From Tetrahymena elliotti 4EA (lineage: Eukaryota; Ciliophora; Oligohymenophorea; Hymenostomatida; Tetrahymenidae), in NCBI GenBank assembly GCA_000231825.2, contig JH720336.1, positions 35,277 through 99,276 on the forward strand: DNA of 64,000 bases, read 5' to 3'. Below the pieces are notes generated by a model that searched no databases, was not told the DNA's origin, and saw only the letters and a program-made list of their open reading frames with translations. Made by a program: the position numbers and the translations under genes. Below are positions 25,001 to 36,100 of this stretch, piece by piece; the stretch's first letter is position 1, and the number at the start of each line of letters is the position of its first letter.

Positions 25001-25716
25001 AAATGAAGTATTAATTTGATTTAATATCCATTTTAATTATTCTATTTTTTCTAATAAAAATAATACTTAATCTTTTTTGTGATTCATATCGAAAAATCAC
25101 TTTTTGATGAAATATTAAAGAGATTTCAATGTCAAAATTTTGTTAAGAATACTTTTTTGAGTTATCTTAATTTTTGTATTTACGATATTGAAATGTCAAC
25201 ATTTAGAAAAAGAATATTGATTAATGTGAATTAAAATGTAATGTCGTAATTATTCAAAAAAATAAGTAGAAAAGTTGTAAGAATCTATCTTACTTAGTTA
25301 ATTAAATATCTTTATAAAAAATACGAACCATATAATTTGATGAATAATTTAATTGAATTTGTTTTAACCATCAAAAATGTTACTTTTAATTTGCAATAAC
25401 TCTTTAATTTAAAATGACCATAAAAATTGGGTTTATTAAATATTTACCGTAAAATATTAAAAAAGGAATGATCTAAAGACTATAAAAGATTACATTACTC
25501 AAATTCCTAACTCAAAGAGATTTAAGTTATCAATCGGATTATTCACTGCCAAAGATAAAAAGGGTAAAATATATTTTAAAAAGATAACAACCCTAATTAA
25601 TAATTAACTAATTCTATAAATTAGATCTTAAGGAAATAATCTAAAAGCTATAGAAGGATGGAAAATTAAATGAAGAAGAGGTTCACAAGACTAATGAAGC
25701 TTACAAAATAAAATGA
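22071..25716 (+). CDS. RPAP3/SPAG1-like TPR co-chaperone with RPAP3_C domain
   Basis: Nine exons: 22071-22202, 22327-22494, 22557-22727, 22793-23185, 23355-23783, 23888-24745, 24803-24900, 25466-25563, 25625-25716; all joints keep frame, giving 812 residues. Introns are GT-AG, 57-169 nt except one of 565 nt. The N-terminus has IRNYVEDLYDWEQKM and later DYYKAWDKFDVDQELETLE, both typical of RPAP3/SPAG1 relatives. TPR helices occupy about 158-285 (LDYKTANELYTQCI, IYSNRAMTNIKLQEYAQAE, KSYLRRGTSRKKLKKIKEA). The C-terminus from about 695 (FMGEWNHLKGDKESSYKYLM, then LINAFKEGLELDTL) is an RPAP3_C domain. Known relatives are HSP90/R2TP adaptors assembling RNA polymerase or axonemal dyneins. Between them, about 289-690, lies a long acidic, His-rich linker with repeated ILK and VxF motifs, unusual for the family as I know it. 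Confidence 0.88.
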
Positions 25717-26023
25717 AATAATATCTGGGTGGATTGAAGAGTATAATATAAATAAATCCTATTTAATCAGAAGTAATAGAATGCGAAATAAAAAATAAGT
25801 CTAGATAACTAGTTAGTTACTGGATTTATATTGTTAATCAAATGTGTGTAAAGTGTAAATTATTTTTTACAATTTGTAATCAAATATTTGTGTAATATTA
25901 TCATTACAAAGATTCAATATTATTAGGTATTTCAAGTTATTCTTAAATTAATTAAATAATTAATAGTCAATTAAATTCTTTTTAAATTCATTTTTTTAGA
26001 AATACCTACTCAATTATTTATTT
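25717..26023. other. Short intergenic spacer
   Basis: 307 bases between two plus-strand genes. It is A+T-rich; the promoter of the GAF gene presumably lies here or overlaps the upstream 3' UTR. No motif stands out. Confidence 0.5.
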
Positions 26024-28655
26024 ATGAATCTTTATAGTAGGGTCAATCCAAGGAAAGATAAAGCTAGCTTGTATATTCATTTATTCACAGCATAAATATT
26101 TATTAATAAATATTATTAAAAGGTTAAACTCAGCAGTTTAAAAGCTTTAACAATCAATGTTTTAGTAACCATTCAAGGATTAAGAAGATTAGTCAAAAAA
26201 GCAAATTTTGACAGATAACTCAGAAAATATTTCTAAATGCTCAAATTGTTAGCATTTAATGTCTGTTATTAAGAGACTTACCTTAGAGAATTAGAATTTA
26301 ACATATTAGATTGGTTTTAAGGATATAGCTCTGAAAAAAAGAGAAGAAATGATTAATACTATATCGAAGGACATAAAAATCTCAAAAGAACATATAAGGT
26401 AGTTAGAATTGAGAGAAATAGTTAGATCAACCACAGATCATAGCGAAATTATGAAAAACCCTAACAAAAGCATGGTAGTAACTCAAAGATTTAGCAGTAA
26501 CAACCCAAGATAAAACTCAATTCCTAAACTAAAGTAACTTCAAATGTTAAAACATAATCCAGTAAGGATATAATCAAAGGAGATAACAATAAGTTAGAAT
26601 AACTCACATCTGATACCTAGAGAAAACTTTATCAAAAAGTAAATAACTTCCTAAGAAAAGCAAGCTCCAATAATGATAAGCAAAGAAAACTATATGATAA
26701 TTCCAGAAGAGGGTTTAATTTCTCATAAAAATAGCGGAGAGGATTTACTTAATAAAAAGAAATCTAATACTTTGATTATTAGAGTAAATACTACTTACAA
26801 TGAAGATGAAATGTAAAGACCAAGCAGTCAAAATGAATTCACAATATCTTAATAGCAATCAGAGAACAAGCTTTATTTAAGCAAAAATAATTCAGTATCT
26901 CAAATGGCTCTACCCTTAAAAAAGCAGGCAACCACCTATTATAAAAATTAAAAAAGTAAGAAGATCAATTTCTTTGTTGAAAATAAGCACTCACCCTTTA
27001 ATATTGTATTATACTTTACTATTCTTTTTATTAAAAAATTAGGTAGAAAATTGGATTTCTTAGAAAATAACTAAATATACAAATCATTGGAGTAACTAAA
27101 AGCTTCCAAAATTAGCTAATAAAGGAAGTTACTAGAGGATTAAGTTAAATCTGTTGACGATTTTGCAGAGAATATTGTGAGAGAGCCATATCAAACAAGA
27201 TAAAAAATTGCAGAAGATATTAGGCATTTATTAAGAGATTATATTAAAGTCCTTGATTAATCAATAGCTCTAAAAAAATTAACTCTTTCTAATTAAAAAA
27301 TCTACAGGTATTTTTTTAAATTTTGATCAAAATTTAATTAAATTCTAATCATTGAATCAATAATTAAATAGATGCTATAAAGCACAAGATGTTATAAATG
27401 CCATAATGGAAGAAATCATGAATAACATAGAATGTGATCATGTCGTCTTTTACATTAAAGATTAGTACAATTAATAATTGTGGACTGCAGATAAAAACAA
27501 TGATAACTAAATGGTAAAAATTGATCTTAAAAAAGGTATCCTGATGCACACCCTGAACAGTGAAAATATTCTAAAAGTTGAAGATGTCGAAACTGATCCA
27601 AGATTTGTCAAGGAATATGATGGAATTTTCCACAAATGCATTAAAAATATGTTATGTATCCCAATCAAGGATAAATAAAACATAGTCAGAGGTAATTTGA
27701 TCTTATTTTTGAATTTATTTTTTTAAATTAAAATTCAAAAATTATTTTAGCTTTTGTTTAAATAAATAATTTTTGGTTCTTATGGTATCAAAAATAAATA
27801 AAAAATTATTTTTATTGAGATAGACTGATAAACCTGCATTTATTTTTAATATTTAGGATTGATTAATAAATTTGCAACTGTTAGTTTATTTTTGTTGATT
27901 TTATTTCTTCAAAAATGGATTTATAGTTATTAAGAAATTTAATTAAAATGAAATATTTTCTTAAAAATAGGAATTATTTAGATTATAAACTAAAAGAAAA
28001 ATGAAACATAAGTGACTACAGATGAGATAATTAGACTTCTGGTAGAAAATATAGGTTAATAGATAGTTTCTGTATTGGAGTTTGAGCAGTCAGTAAGCAA
28101 TAATAATAGGATAATGAAGCTAATGAGTGTAGATTATTTACTTTGTTTGTTTGTTTTTTATAAAATAGAACAATTTCTTTTTTTGATATTTAGACTACTT
28201 TGGAACTTAACTACATAGAAGATACAAGAGTGCTAATTAAAAAGGCTCAAGAGTTACTAACAGATGTCTTTTTAACGCCTCAAGCAGTTGTCTATTTAAT
28301 TAAAGATTCTTAAATTTGCATAAATAATTTAGAAAAATACCCACTTAATTCAGGAGTTATTGGAGAGGCACTCATTCAAATGAAGTTGGTAGAGACTCTT
28401 GATCCCTTAGCTCACCCAAATGCAAATTTCAATGTTGATATTGAGACTATTTTGCCTGTAGTTACTGTACCAGTAATATCATAAGATAAACAGTTAATTG
28501 GGGTGTTCTAAATTGTTTAAGATGCTCATATTAGATCAAACTATATTCCAAGAGAGCAAATATTCTACTTAGAAAGCCTTTAATACTTTGCTGATTTATT
28601 AGCCTTTAATATTACAAGGTGCAATTAATTTAATAAAAATGAAAAGCAAGAGTGA
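26024..28655 (+). CDS. Tandem GAF-domain protein
   Basis: Five exons: 26024-26070, 26123-27307, 27372-27691, 27971-28128, 28194-28655; all joints keep frame and give 723 residues. The N-terminus carries a CSNCQH site followed by a coiled-coil segment and a long Ser/Lys/Gln-rich region. A first GAF domain spans about 395-530 (IMEEIMNNIECDHVVFYIKD, KCIKNMLCIPIKD, GIIQIINQKK). A second spans about 571-715 (IKKAQELLTDVFLTPQAVV, GVIGEALIQMK, VTVPVISQDKQLIGVFQIV). GAF domains bind small ligands such as cyclic nucleotides or form dimers. No phosphodiesterase, cyclase or kinase domain is attached, so this looks like a sensor or adaptor rather than an enzyme. Ligand-contact residues cannot be judged by eye. 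Confidence 0.85.
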
Positions 28656-29301
28656 CTTTCTAAAGTTAATTTTTATTGTTGTTAATATAATAATTTTTTG
28701 AAACATCATGCTTTTTTCATTCCAATAAAAGAATTTAAATCATAAAATCATATCCATAAAACATTTAAATTACAAAGATAGTTAGAGCATTATATTTTTT
28801 ATACTATCTAATAAAAATTAATACTAAATTTTGATTTTTTAAAGATTAAAGAATCACTACTTATTTTTTTTAGGTGAAGAGAAAATTTAGAAAATTATTA
28901 AATTTCAAAGCCAAAAAAAGAAAGAAAAACAAAAGGAATTATTCTTAAAGTACAATTACATTAAGGCTAATCAATAAATATTTGATTATTTTTTTAATTA
29001 TCATTTGTGCAAACAAACAAACAAACAAACTTGCTTCTTTAATGTTAAAGTTTTATAAATGCCAAAATGGATAAAAATAAAATTGATTTTATAAAATGAG
29101 AGAAAATAAAACCTACTTTAATTAGTAAGAAAGAACAAATACTATCTTCGTAATAAATATGTTACAAGTTAATTAATTTAATATTATCTATATATTTTTA
29201 ATGAATGAATCAATTTTTTTTGCAGACTTAATCAATCTACCTATCAATTAATCAATTTAATTTTATGTTGTAAATTAATTAGAGTCAAACAAACTTGCCA
29301 A
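28656..29301. other. Convergent intergenic stretch with microsatellite
   Basis: Lies between the GAF gene (+) and the four-TM gene (-). It contains a CAAA microsatellite (29010-29030) and otherwise A+T-rich DNA without coding pattern. Confidence 0.55.
29010..29030. repeat. (CAAA)5 microsatellite
   Basis: Five perfect CAAA units plus a terminal C between two convergent genes. Likely to vary in length between strains. Confidence 0.9.
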
Positions 29302-30441
29302 TCAAAGTTGTTTATTTTCTTCGATGTTAAGTTAGTCTTCGTCTAAACTTCTATCTAAATAATGCTTGTGAATATTTAATCTAGGGTTAGAAACTCCATA
29401 AGAAGGAGGTTGGTATCCAGAATAGCTACTTCTTTAGCTATTTTATTCATATGTGCTTGATTTTTCACTATAAATGTTTTTCTTTTGATCTGAGAAAGTG
29501 ATGTAGCTAGGTTACCAGCTGTGATCAATATCACTCTATGAATCTTCAGCTTAGGAAGTAGAAGCTTCTGTCTTAGCATAAGAACTACTCCAGAATGAAG
29601 GTCTGCGAATTTTAGAGTTCTTTTTAGCTTCTTATTTAACTTATTCTACTGTTTACTTTTTGCTTTTAGCTCCTTAGGAATTGCTTGGCTTTGATATAAC
29701 AGTTATTGAATCTGGAAGCTTGGTGATTGTGACTGTACGGGAAGGGATCATTCCGTTAGGCAATTTTTTAGGGGCAGAAGAGAAGAAAGAAATTTTGTGA
29801 GATTCTTCATCTTCAACATCCTAAACTGTTCTGCTGCGGATGCTTCTAATTCTTTCAGAAAGAACTGAGGGATATCTTGTTTTTAAGAAAGATGAAGCTG
29901 AAATACCACTGAGAGAAATAAAGGCAATGATGATGAGGGCTTGGACGCACTTGATCATGAAGAAAAGAGATTCACTAAAATTGCAGACCAGTTGTTAGTG
30001 AGTCTAGAATTAGTTTGGTTCTTCAGAGCAAGTAAGAAGGACATTTCTTTTCTTTTTTTCAAAATCAAATCCATATTTACTGTGAGAAGAAAAAGGCCAT
30101 ATATTTTAGAAGGAAACAACAAGCTAAAGAATCACTAAAATCATCTGAACAATATAATATTACTTGTATTTTTGATCAGATACTTTCAATGAGATAATTA
30201 TGAATAGCACAAGCTCAGAAAGCAAGTTAAAGCCAAGCTTGATATTCATGTAAAACCAAAATGTGCTTTGATTGTAGCCATTTGTTAGGTATTCAAATTG
30301 CTCATTGAGAGCTTCTTTCTACTCAGCTTGGCGATTATATTAGAAGTGGAATACAGCAAACGAATTGTATAAACTGAAAGTATTACCTGCCAATAAAAAC
30401 AATAAGAATGCTATCTCACTATACTTTTAAAGTTAACTCAT
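29302..30441 (-). CDS. Four-transmembrane-segment protein with polar C-terminal tail
   Basis: One minus-strand frame of 379 residues, ATG 30441-30439 to TGA 29304-29302. Four hydrophobic helices are visible: IAFLLFLLAGNTFSLYNSF near residue 10, IKLGFNLLSELVLFIIISL near 70, IVQMILVILQLVVSF near 100 and IKCVQALIIIAFISLSG near 163. A loop before the fourth helix holds two cysteines (LLTCSEEPN and LVCNFSES), possibly a disulfide, and an N-glycosylation sequon. The C-terminal half is rich in Ser, Lys, Arg and Gln, with a Tyr/Ser-rich end. A shorter start at Met 29958 would turn the last helix into an apparent signal peptide. I prefer the longer frame because its helices are coherent. Family and function are unrecognised. 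Confidence 0.78.
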
Positions 30442-30690
30442 GTGGTTTTGTTTGCGCTCTCTTTTTTCTCTTTATGCTTGAGAGACAGCTTGGAATATGT
30501 TGAAATCACTCCTCAATTTTGATAATTTTTTATTAATAAATAAATTAGGTATCTTTTTGTGTTTTTATTTGATATTTATTTTTTTAGTTTTTATTACTTT
30601 TTTAAAAAATTAACAGCTCGTTTCAGCATTTGAAGTCCGCAATTTTTATATTGACTGTTAATTTTTAATAATAAAAATAATAATTAATAT

Positions 30691-30828
30691 TCAGGATTGC
30701 TTGTTGAAGTACTCCATCTTATCTTAATCCATGATTGTGAGTGACTCATAAACCTAATAAAATTTCTGATTAATTTATAATTTCCATCTCATTTCATACA
30801 TATTATGTATGTCATAGATTTTCTTCAT
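30691..30828 (-). CDS. Candidate 45-residue protein
   Basis: Minus-strand ATG 30828-30826 to TGA 30693-30691. It begins MKKIYDIHNMYEMRWKLQIN and contains FYQVYESLTIMDQDKMEYF, with balanced composition, aromatic residues and normal codon choice, unlike the surrounding A+T-rich noise. It lies 250 bases upstream of the four-TM gene on the same strand. It may be a small protein or an isolated exon; no family is recognised. Confidence 0.42.
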
Positions 30829-31778
30829 AACGAATAAAAAATTTATTTTGCAGTGTTAAAAAATAAAAAAATAAAAATAGATTCATATTTATTTAAAAAC
30901 AATATCTTATTTAATATTCCTACCTAACATAAATCAAATTATAATCTTTATTTTAAATAACTATTTCTTATAAAATTAAATTAGGGAATTTAATTAAATT
31001 TTTAAAGCCTTTTAGCTTTTTTGTTGCTAAAAGTAAAATTAATTAAATTCTACTATTTTAAATATTAGTTAATGTTATTAAATTTTAAAATAAATAAATT
31101 AATTCAATCTAAATATAATTTTGCATTTTTAAAAATCTAAGATTAATTGATATAAATTTTAAACCCTTTGAATACCTTTTTTATGAGAAATTTAATAAAA
31201 AAATAAATTATTTTATTTTACAAGTAGAGATAATTTAAATATTACTTTTAAAATTATTTGCAAAAACTAGAAATCAACAGATATAAATAATAATCTCAAA
31301 TAGATGAATTGACTAAAAAATAAATCAATTTTAACAATTCCAAGAAAAAAAATCAATGAGTATTTAAACAAAAAATAGTTTTTTCTATTAACATTTTTTA
31401 AAAGGATTTATTAATTTTATTAGACATTATGAAGAGAAGAATATGTGAATTAAATATTTCTTCTAACTATTCATTTATGTGGAAATTGTGGGAGATAATA
31501 AAAATTTTGCCGAAGTGATAATTGATTAGAAAAAAAAAATTTCATCAATGAATAACAACAAAAAAGGGAAAATTTGATTAGAATAAAATTAAGAAATGGT
31601 TTTTGGTTTAAAAAGATGAAGGTTTGTATATTTTTGCTTATTTTTAATTGTATTTGAAATTACGATTATTAATTTTCAAAGTATTTATTATAAATATATA
31701 TGAAAACATCAACTGATAATTAAAAGAACAATATTTGATCAAGCTTCTATTAGAATATAATAGCAAATCTAATTTGTT
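30829..31778. other. A+T-rich intergenic stretch
   Basis: Between same-strand minus genes. No gene, RNA or repeat recognised. Confidence 0.5.
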
Positions 31779-32612
31779 TCAAATGAGTTCAATAGTCTTA
31801 TCTTCTATTTTTTATTTGAGAGGGTGTTTTGATAAGCTCCAAGTCTAGCAGAGATAGTATGCCATATTTACTGTGTGAAGCATACACATACTAAGTCCTA
31901 ATAAATTCACCGCTCCAAGACTAATTCCCTTGTTAGCATCAGAATTCCTGTCCTTATCATCTTTTAAACATTATTACTGGTAAAAAGAATCATCATCTAT
32001 TACGTTATTTTTTTGGCTATCAACATATACTGCTAAGACAATCATGAAGTACATAGATATTAAAAATCCTAAGAAATTCATAAATTTTGAATCTACATTA
32101 AACTTGTAAAACAAAAATGGAATTATTAGCAAAGCAGAACCAGAAGAAACAAAGATAGAAGGTGTAGTCATTTTACAGTTCATCATAAAAATAGAGCAAA
32201 CAATTATTGATGAAAGACCAAGCATCATACATGGAGCTATTCTTGCCCATTAATCAATATCTTTAATAAAAGGGCCTGGTTCGCTTTAAGAAGGATTTTG
32301 ATAGGGATCAAATTAATTTGATTGCTGACTCTATCTGAATTCGCTAGGAAGATTTTATCTTTACATTTGTTAATTTTGATAATTTTGTGTTTGATCCTAA
32401 TAAGGTTATTATTAATATGGTTGCTAAATGTACATTTGTTGCTATTCTTATTGATAAAATTGCTGTTATTGTTGTTGCTAATAAGGTTGCTATTGATAAG
32501 GAGGTATTTAATTTGGTTGCTGTAAATAAGGTCCCTACTCATTTTATTAATTTTCATTAATTTAAGGAACCTACTAATTACTAGTTAATGGTTAATGTAA
32601 ATCTTCTGACAT
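31779..32612 (-). CDS. Multi-pass membrane protein with Gln/Pro/Tyr-rich N-terminus
   Basis: One minus-strand frame of 277 residues, ATG 32612-32610 to TGA 31781-31779. The first 110 residues are Gln-, Pro- and Tyr-rich (for example PNQIPPYQQQPYQQQQQQFY), mostly encoded by TAA, TAG and CAA. A stretch IKDIDQWARIAPCMMLGLS leads into at least three to four hydrophobic helices: MLGLSSIIVCSIFMMN, SALLIIPFLFYKF, FLGFLISMYFMIVLAVYV and LGAVNLLGLSMCMLHTVNMA. The layout, a disordered PYQQQ-type N-tail followed by four helices, resembles small tetraspan membrane proteins with proline-rich cytosolic tails. I cannot name the family. No intron is needed. Confidence 0.78.
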
Positions 32613-33828
32613 TATTCTTCTAAGTTGAATTTCTTTTTTATCTTTAATTTGCTTTTTAAATATTCTTTAGATATTCAAAGGTGATTTGATTATAAATAAG
32701 AGAAAATAACCAATTTAAAATAAAGTAAAGCTAATAAAAAATGTAATAATAATAATAATAATCAAAGCTTAAAAGCAGAAGATGAGTAAGATAAAATAAT
32801 CTAATATCTTTACCAAAATAATAAAAACCACATATACTACCAACTTCACTTTTTATTGAATAAATAACTATTTTCAGATTGAAATTACTATCTTATTATC
32901 TTTAAGCTATTTTTATCAAACTTAAATTTATCAAACATAAAATACTTATCTAATAACTTATCTTATGATCAATTATTTCATTTTGATCAGAATTTAAGCA
33001 ACTTAAACCAAATTTTAGTTGATGATTTTTTATTTATTAATTTTGTACTCTTTTCAAATTTAACAAGCAAATTTTTGTATTAAAGTTTGTTTGATTCAAC
33101 ATTTTCAACAATTCGTCTTTTTAAAACATATTTTTATTGTGAAATAACTTTCGTGGTTAATTACTTATTAATTTTTGAGATTCCATATGTCGCTGTTAGT
33201 TATTAATTAATTAATCTGCAAACAAATAATTTTATTTTAAAATTAAAAGCAATAAAAAACAAAGTAAATCATTGTTACCTAATTAATAATATCTATTATA
33301 TTTATTCTAAATAATTAAATAATCTTTTCTTTTTTTAACTTTCTAAATTTACCATATGCAAAAAAATAAATTGGTTTTTAAAGAAGTAAAAAAAAATTAT
33401 TTATAAATTAAATCCTTGAAATTTGTACAAACAGATAATTATTTACTGATATGATTGTTTTATGTTATTTTGAATTTAGTAATAACAAATATCTAAAATA
33501 GATAGAAATATTATTTATATATTTGGTTATTGCAGATTAATTAATTCATTGATAAAATAGAAGATAAATTTAGTATTTTGTGATTTAAGATATTCTACTA
33601 ATTAATTTAAATTATGCACTGATTATTTACAGTAACTATCTATTTGATTTTAAATCATATCAATCACAGAAAATTTCATTTTTTCATCTATTAGGAGCTA
33701 GCAAGCAAATTACAAAATTCTCTAAGCAAAACAATTTTGCAAATAATTTATATTTTTTTTTTTTTGATTGAAGTAAATAGAGTGAAATAATGAAGAAAAT
33801 TAAGAAAATAAAATTTTTTGGATAAAAA
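32613..33828. other. A+T-rich intergenic stretch with short AAT run
   Basis: Between the SK channel 3' end and the start of the Gln-rich membrane gene, both minus strand. It contains a (TAA)n run near 32744-32762. No coding pattern is seen. Confidence 0.5.
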
Positions 33829-36100
33829 TCATTCCTCATTAAAGATATTTACTATGTAGTCAATTTTTTGACCAGAATAATCTCTGTAATTTAAGTTATT
33901 TGATATTTCTAAATTCAATAATTTTTAATTAGAATCTACATTTGTGTTTTAATTAATCTTATTAGGTGAGTTTTGTCTAGTTAAATAATCTGTATTTTTA
34001 TTTGGAATTATATTTTATTAATAATTTTCATTACTACTTTTCATTTTGAACTAAGAATTTTTTGATAAGTTTTAAACATAATAATCTATTTATGTTTTAT
34101 CTATTTGCAAATACTGCATCATTTAAATATTTTTTAGAAGCATTTCATCTTATTCTTTTTATACTGACACCAAATCATCACTCAAAAAGTCAAAATGTCT
34201 TCCCTATTTTAGTTATTAAAATCAAAATTTAAGAAAAGAAAAAAACTAATTTTTGATTAATTTTAACCTAAAAATAATTCATTTCTTTGCTAAATTGAAT
34301 GAAACTATTTTTATATTTCTTAGTTTTGAAATTGAAAATAAAAAATACCATTTCTTCACTTATGTCAATATCAACTATACTTTTATATTATCTTCTAGCT
34401 TTCGTGAAATGTTAAAGGGATTTTCGGAGTCTGGCTTTTAACCTGTTTTTTAAAGAATTCAATTTTTAATCAAATAATATTTTTTTTTATTTACTATTTT
34501 GTCTCTTTAATTGACAAATTTTTTTTTCTGTTTGAAAGAGCTATTTTAGCTAATTAAGTTAACGATAAGGCAGCATAATCCTTCATTTATTATTTATAAT
34601 CTAATCTTTATAGCACAGCAATAGATTTTCTTTCAAGTCCAGTTAATTCTAATGTCTTACTTAAGGTAATAACCATCATGGAAACTATAAATACACCCCA
34701 AATACAAACTACAAAAGTAACTAATCTTCCTAAAACGGTTTTAGCACAGTAATCACCAAAACCTAGTGTAGTCATTGTTACTAACATAACCCAAAGACTG
34801 TTTGAAAAGCTGTAGAGTACGAGCTATCCATCAGTCTAGACTCTATTTAAAATAATTTTAAATTGATATTTCTGCTTCTGTTAAGTAATTACCTGTGTAA
34901 AGGTGCCTCACAGATTCTAATTATATAACCAAAATATAAAATAGATATGACTAGCGCACTAATAATAAATAAATAAGGTTGTGTTTCCATGACACCTTTA
35001 ATAGTAAAAAGATAATCAACTTCTACTGCATACATATCACACACTCTTTGTGTACGGTTATTGTACCAAACCGAAGAAGTTAAAAGTGTTCTTATAATTA
35101 ATAAGACTCTCAAAAGCATAATAAGTAAAAATATTTCATTAAGGTGATAATAGGCTTGAGCTTGAGTTGGATCATTGAAAAAATAAATACGAATATTCCA
35201 AGTCCATGGCATGGGATGCACTGCTGATATAATTATTTCTAAAATCATTGTCTTGAAAAAACCTGAAGTAATTAAATTAGCTTTCTAAGCTATTGCTTAT
35301 CTTGTTTTTAACCATTCTAATTTGGCTTAATATCTTATTATAGTTAAAGTAATCATTCCTATTTTAAATTACAAAGATTTTACTCAAAATTTAATTTAGG
35401 AATTACATTCAAAATATTAAAAAAAAATATTGATTTGATATTTAATTCTTTCTTTTTTTGCATAAAAATTTGTGAAATATCTTTGAATTTAAATTAATAA
35501 TAATTAAATAGCTTGCATTTTTTTAGAGTTAACAGTAGTTAATTTACCTAAAGTGAGTAAAAATGTCATATAGAGTAGTGATTTAGCAATAAATTCTTCC
35601 TTTTCGTTGAACTCAAGATCATATTCCAGCACAGCAATAATAATTGATAGTATAGAAAAAGAAGATACTGCTTGATCTATTAGCAAGAATCTAGAATAAT
35701 ATGCTTTTGTCAATTTACCATCTTCAAAACTACTTAATTAAGTTTCTTCTTCAAATTAAAAAAGATCTTAGATTGTTTATTTGACTGAAGGAATATTTTT
35801 TTAACTCTTTTATTGTTCTATTATTTATTCTTTATTATTTTAATCTTTCTAATTTACATCATTATTCTCAAAATCATTTGCATTTCTTCCTTAAGGAGTA
35901 GATTTTGTCTTATTAAATTTTACGACATCATTAATTTCAATACTTTAAGAATTATAAAAATGTGCTTTTTTATCAAAAAGTTAATCTGCTTGGCTTCTCT
36001 TTTTGGATTAACTAAAAAATGGATTAAGTGAAATTCCCTTTGAACCACCAACACTGCCCCCTCCTTTTTTGGAAGATGCTGCTCCAACTCCCCCTTACAT
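33829..36100 (-). CDS. SK-type (small-conductance, calmodulin-gated) K+ channel
   Basis: Five minus-strand exons: 36100-35548, 35358-34893, 34842-34495, 34442-34349, 34203-33829; all joints keep frame and give 611 residues. The N-terminus is Gly/Ser-rich. Six helices follow: S1 FSILSIIIAVLEYDLEF (about 148), S2 across the first intron, S3 with the SK-like KTMILEIIISAVHPMPW (about 220), S4 near 255-278 (HLNEIFLLIMLLRVLLIIRT), S5 near 313, then the pore LWVMLVTMTTLGFGDY (356-371) with selectivity filter GFGD, and S6. After S6, IAVLQRLDYKQQMKDYAALS and SLQHFTKARRQYKSIVDIDI resemble the calmodulin-binding region of SK channels. Known SK channels conduct K+ when Ca2+-calmodulin binds there. In ciliates, Ca2+-activated K+ currents shape swimming behaviour; that role here is inference. 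Confidence 0.93.

Noticed and set aside
29376..29958. Independent secreted protein starting at Met 29958 with an apparent signal peptide
   Set aside because: The same frame extends upstream through three more coherent hydrophobic helices to ATG 30441, so the apparent signal peptide is better read as the fourth helix. The short start remains a minor alternative.
32237..32557. 106-residue minus-strand frame rich in Asn, Lys and Ile, and a plus-strand Leu-rich frame at 32322-32525
   Set aside because: Both are shadows of the Gln/Pro/Tyr-rich N-terminus of the membrane protein at 31779-32612 in other frames.
34253..34441. 62-residue plus-strand frame MINFNLKIIHFFAKLNE...
   Set aside because: It overlaps exon 4 and intron 4 of the minus-strand SK channel, whose splicing and sequence are well supported.
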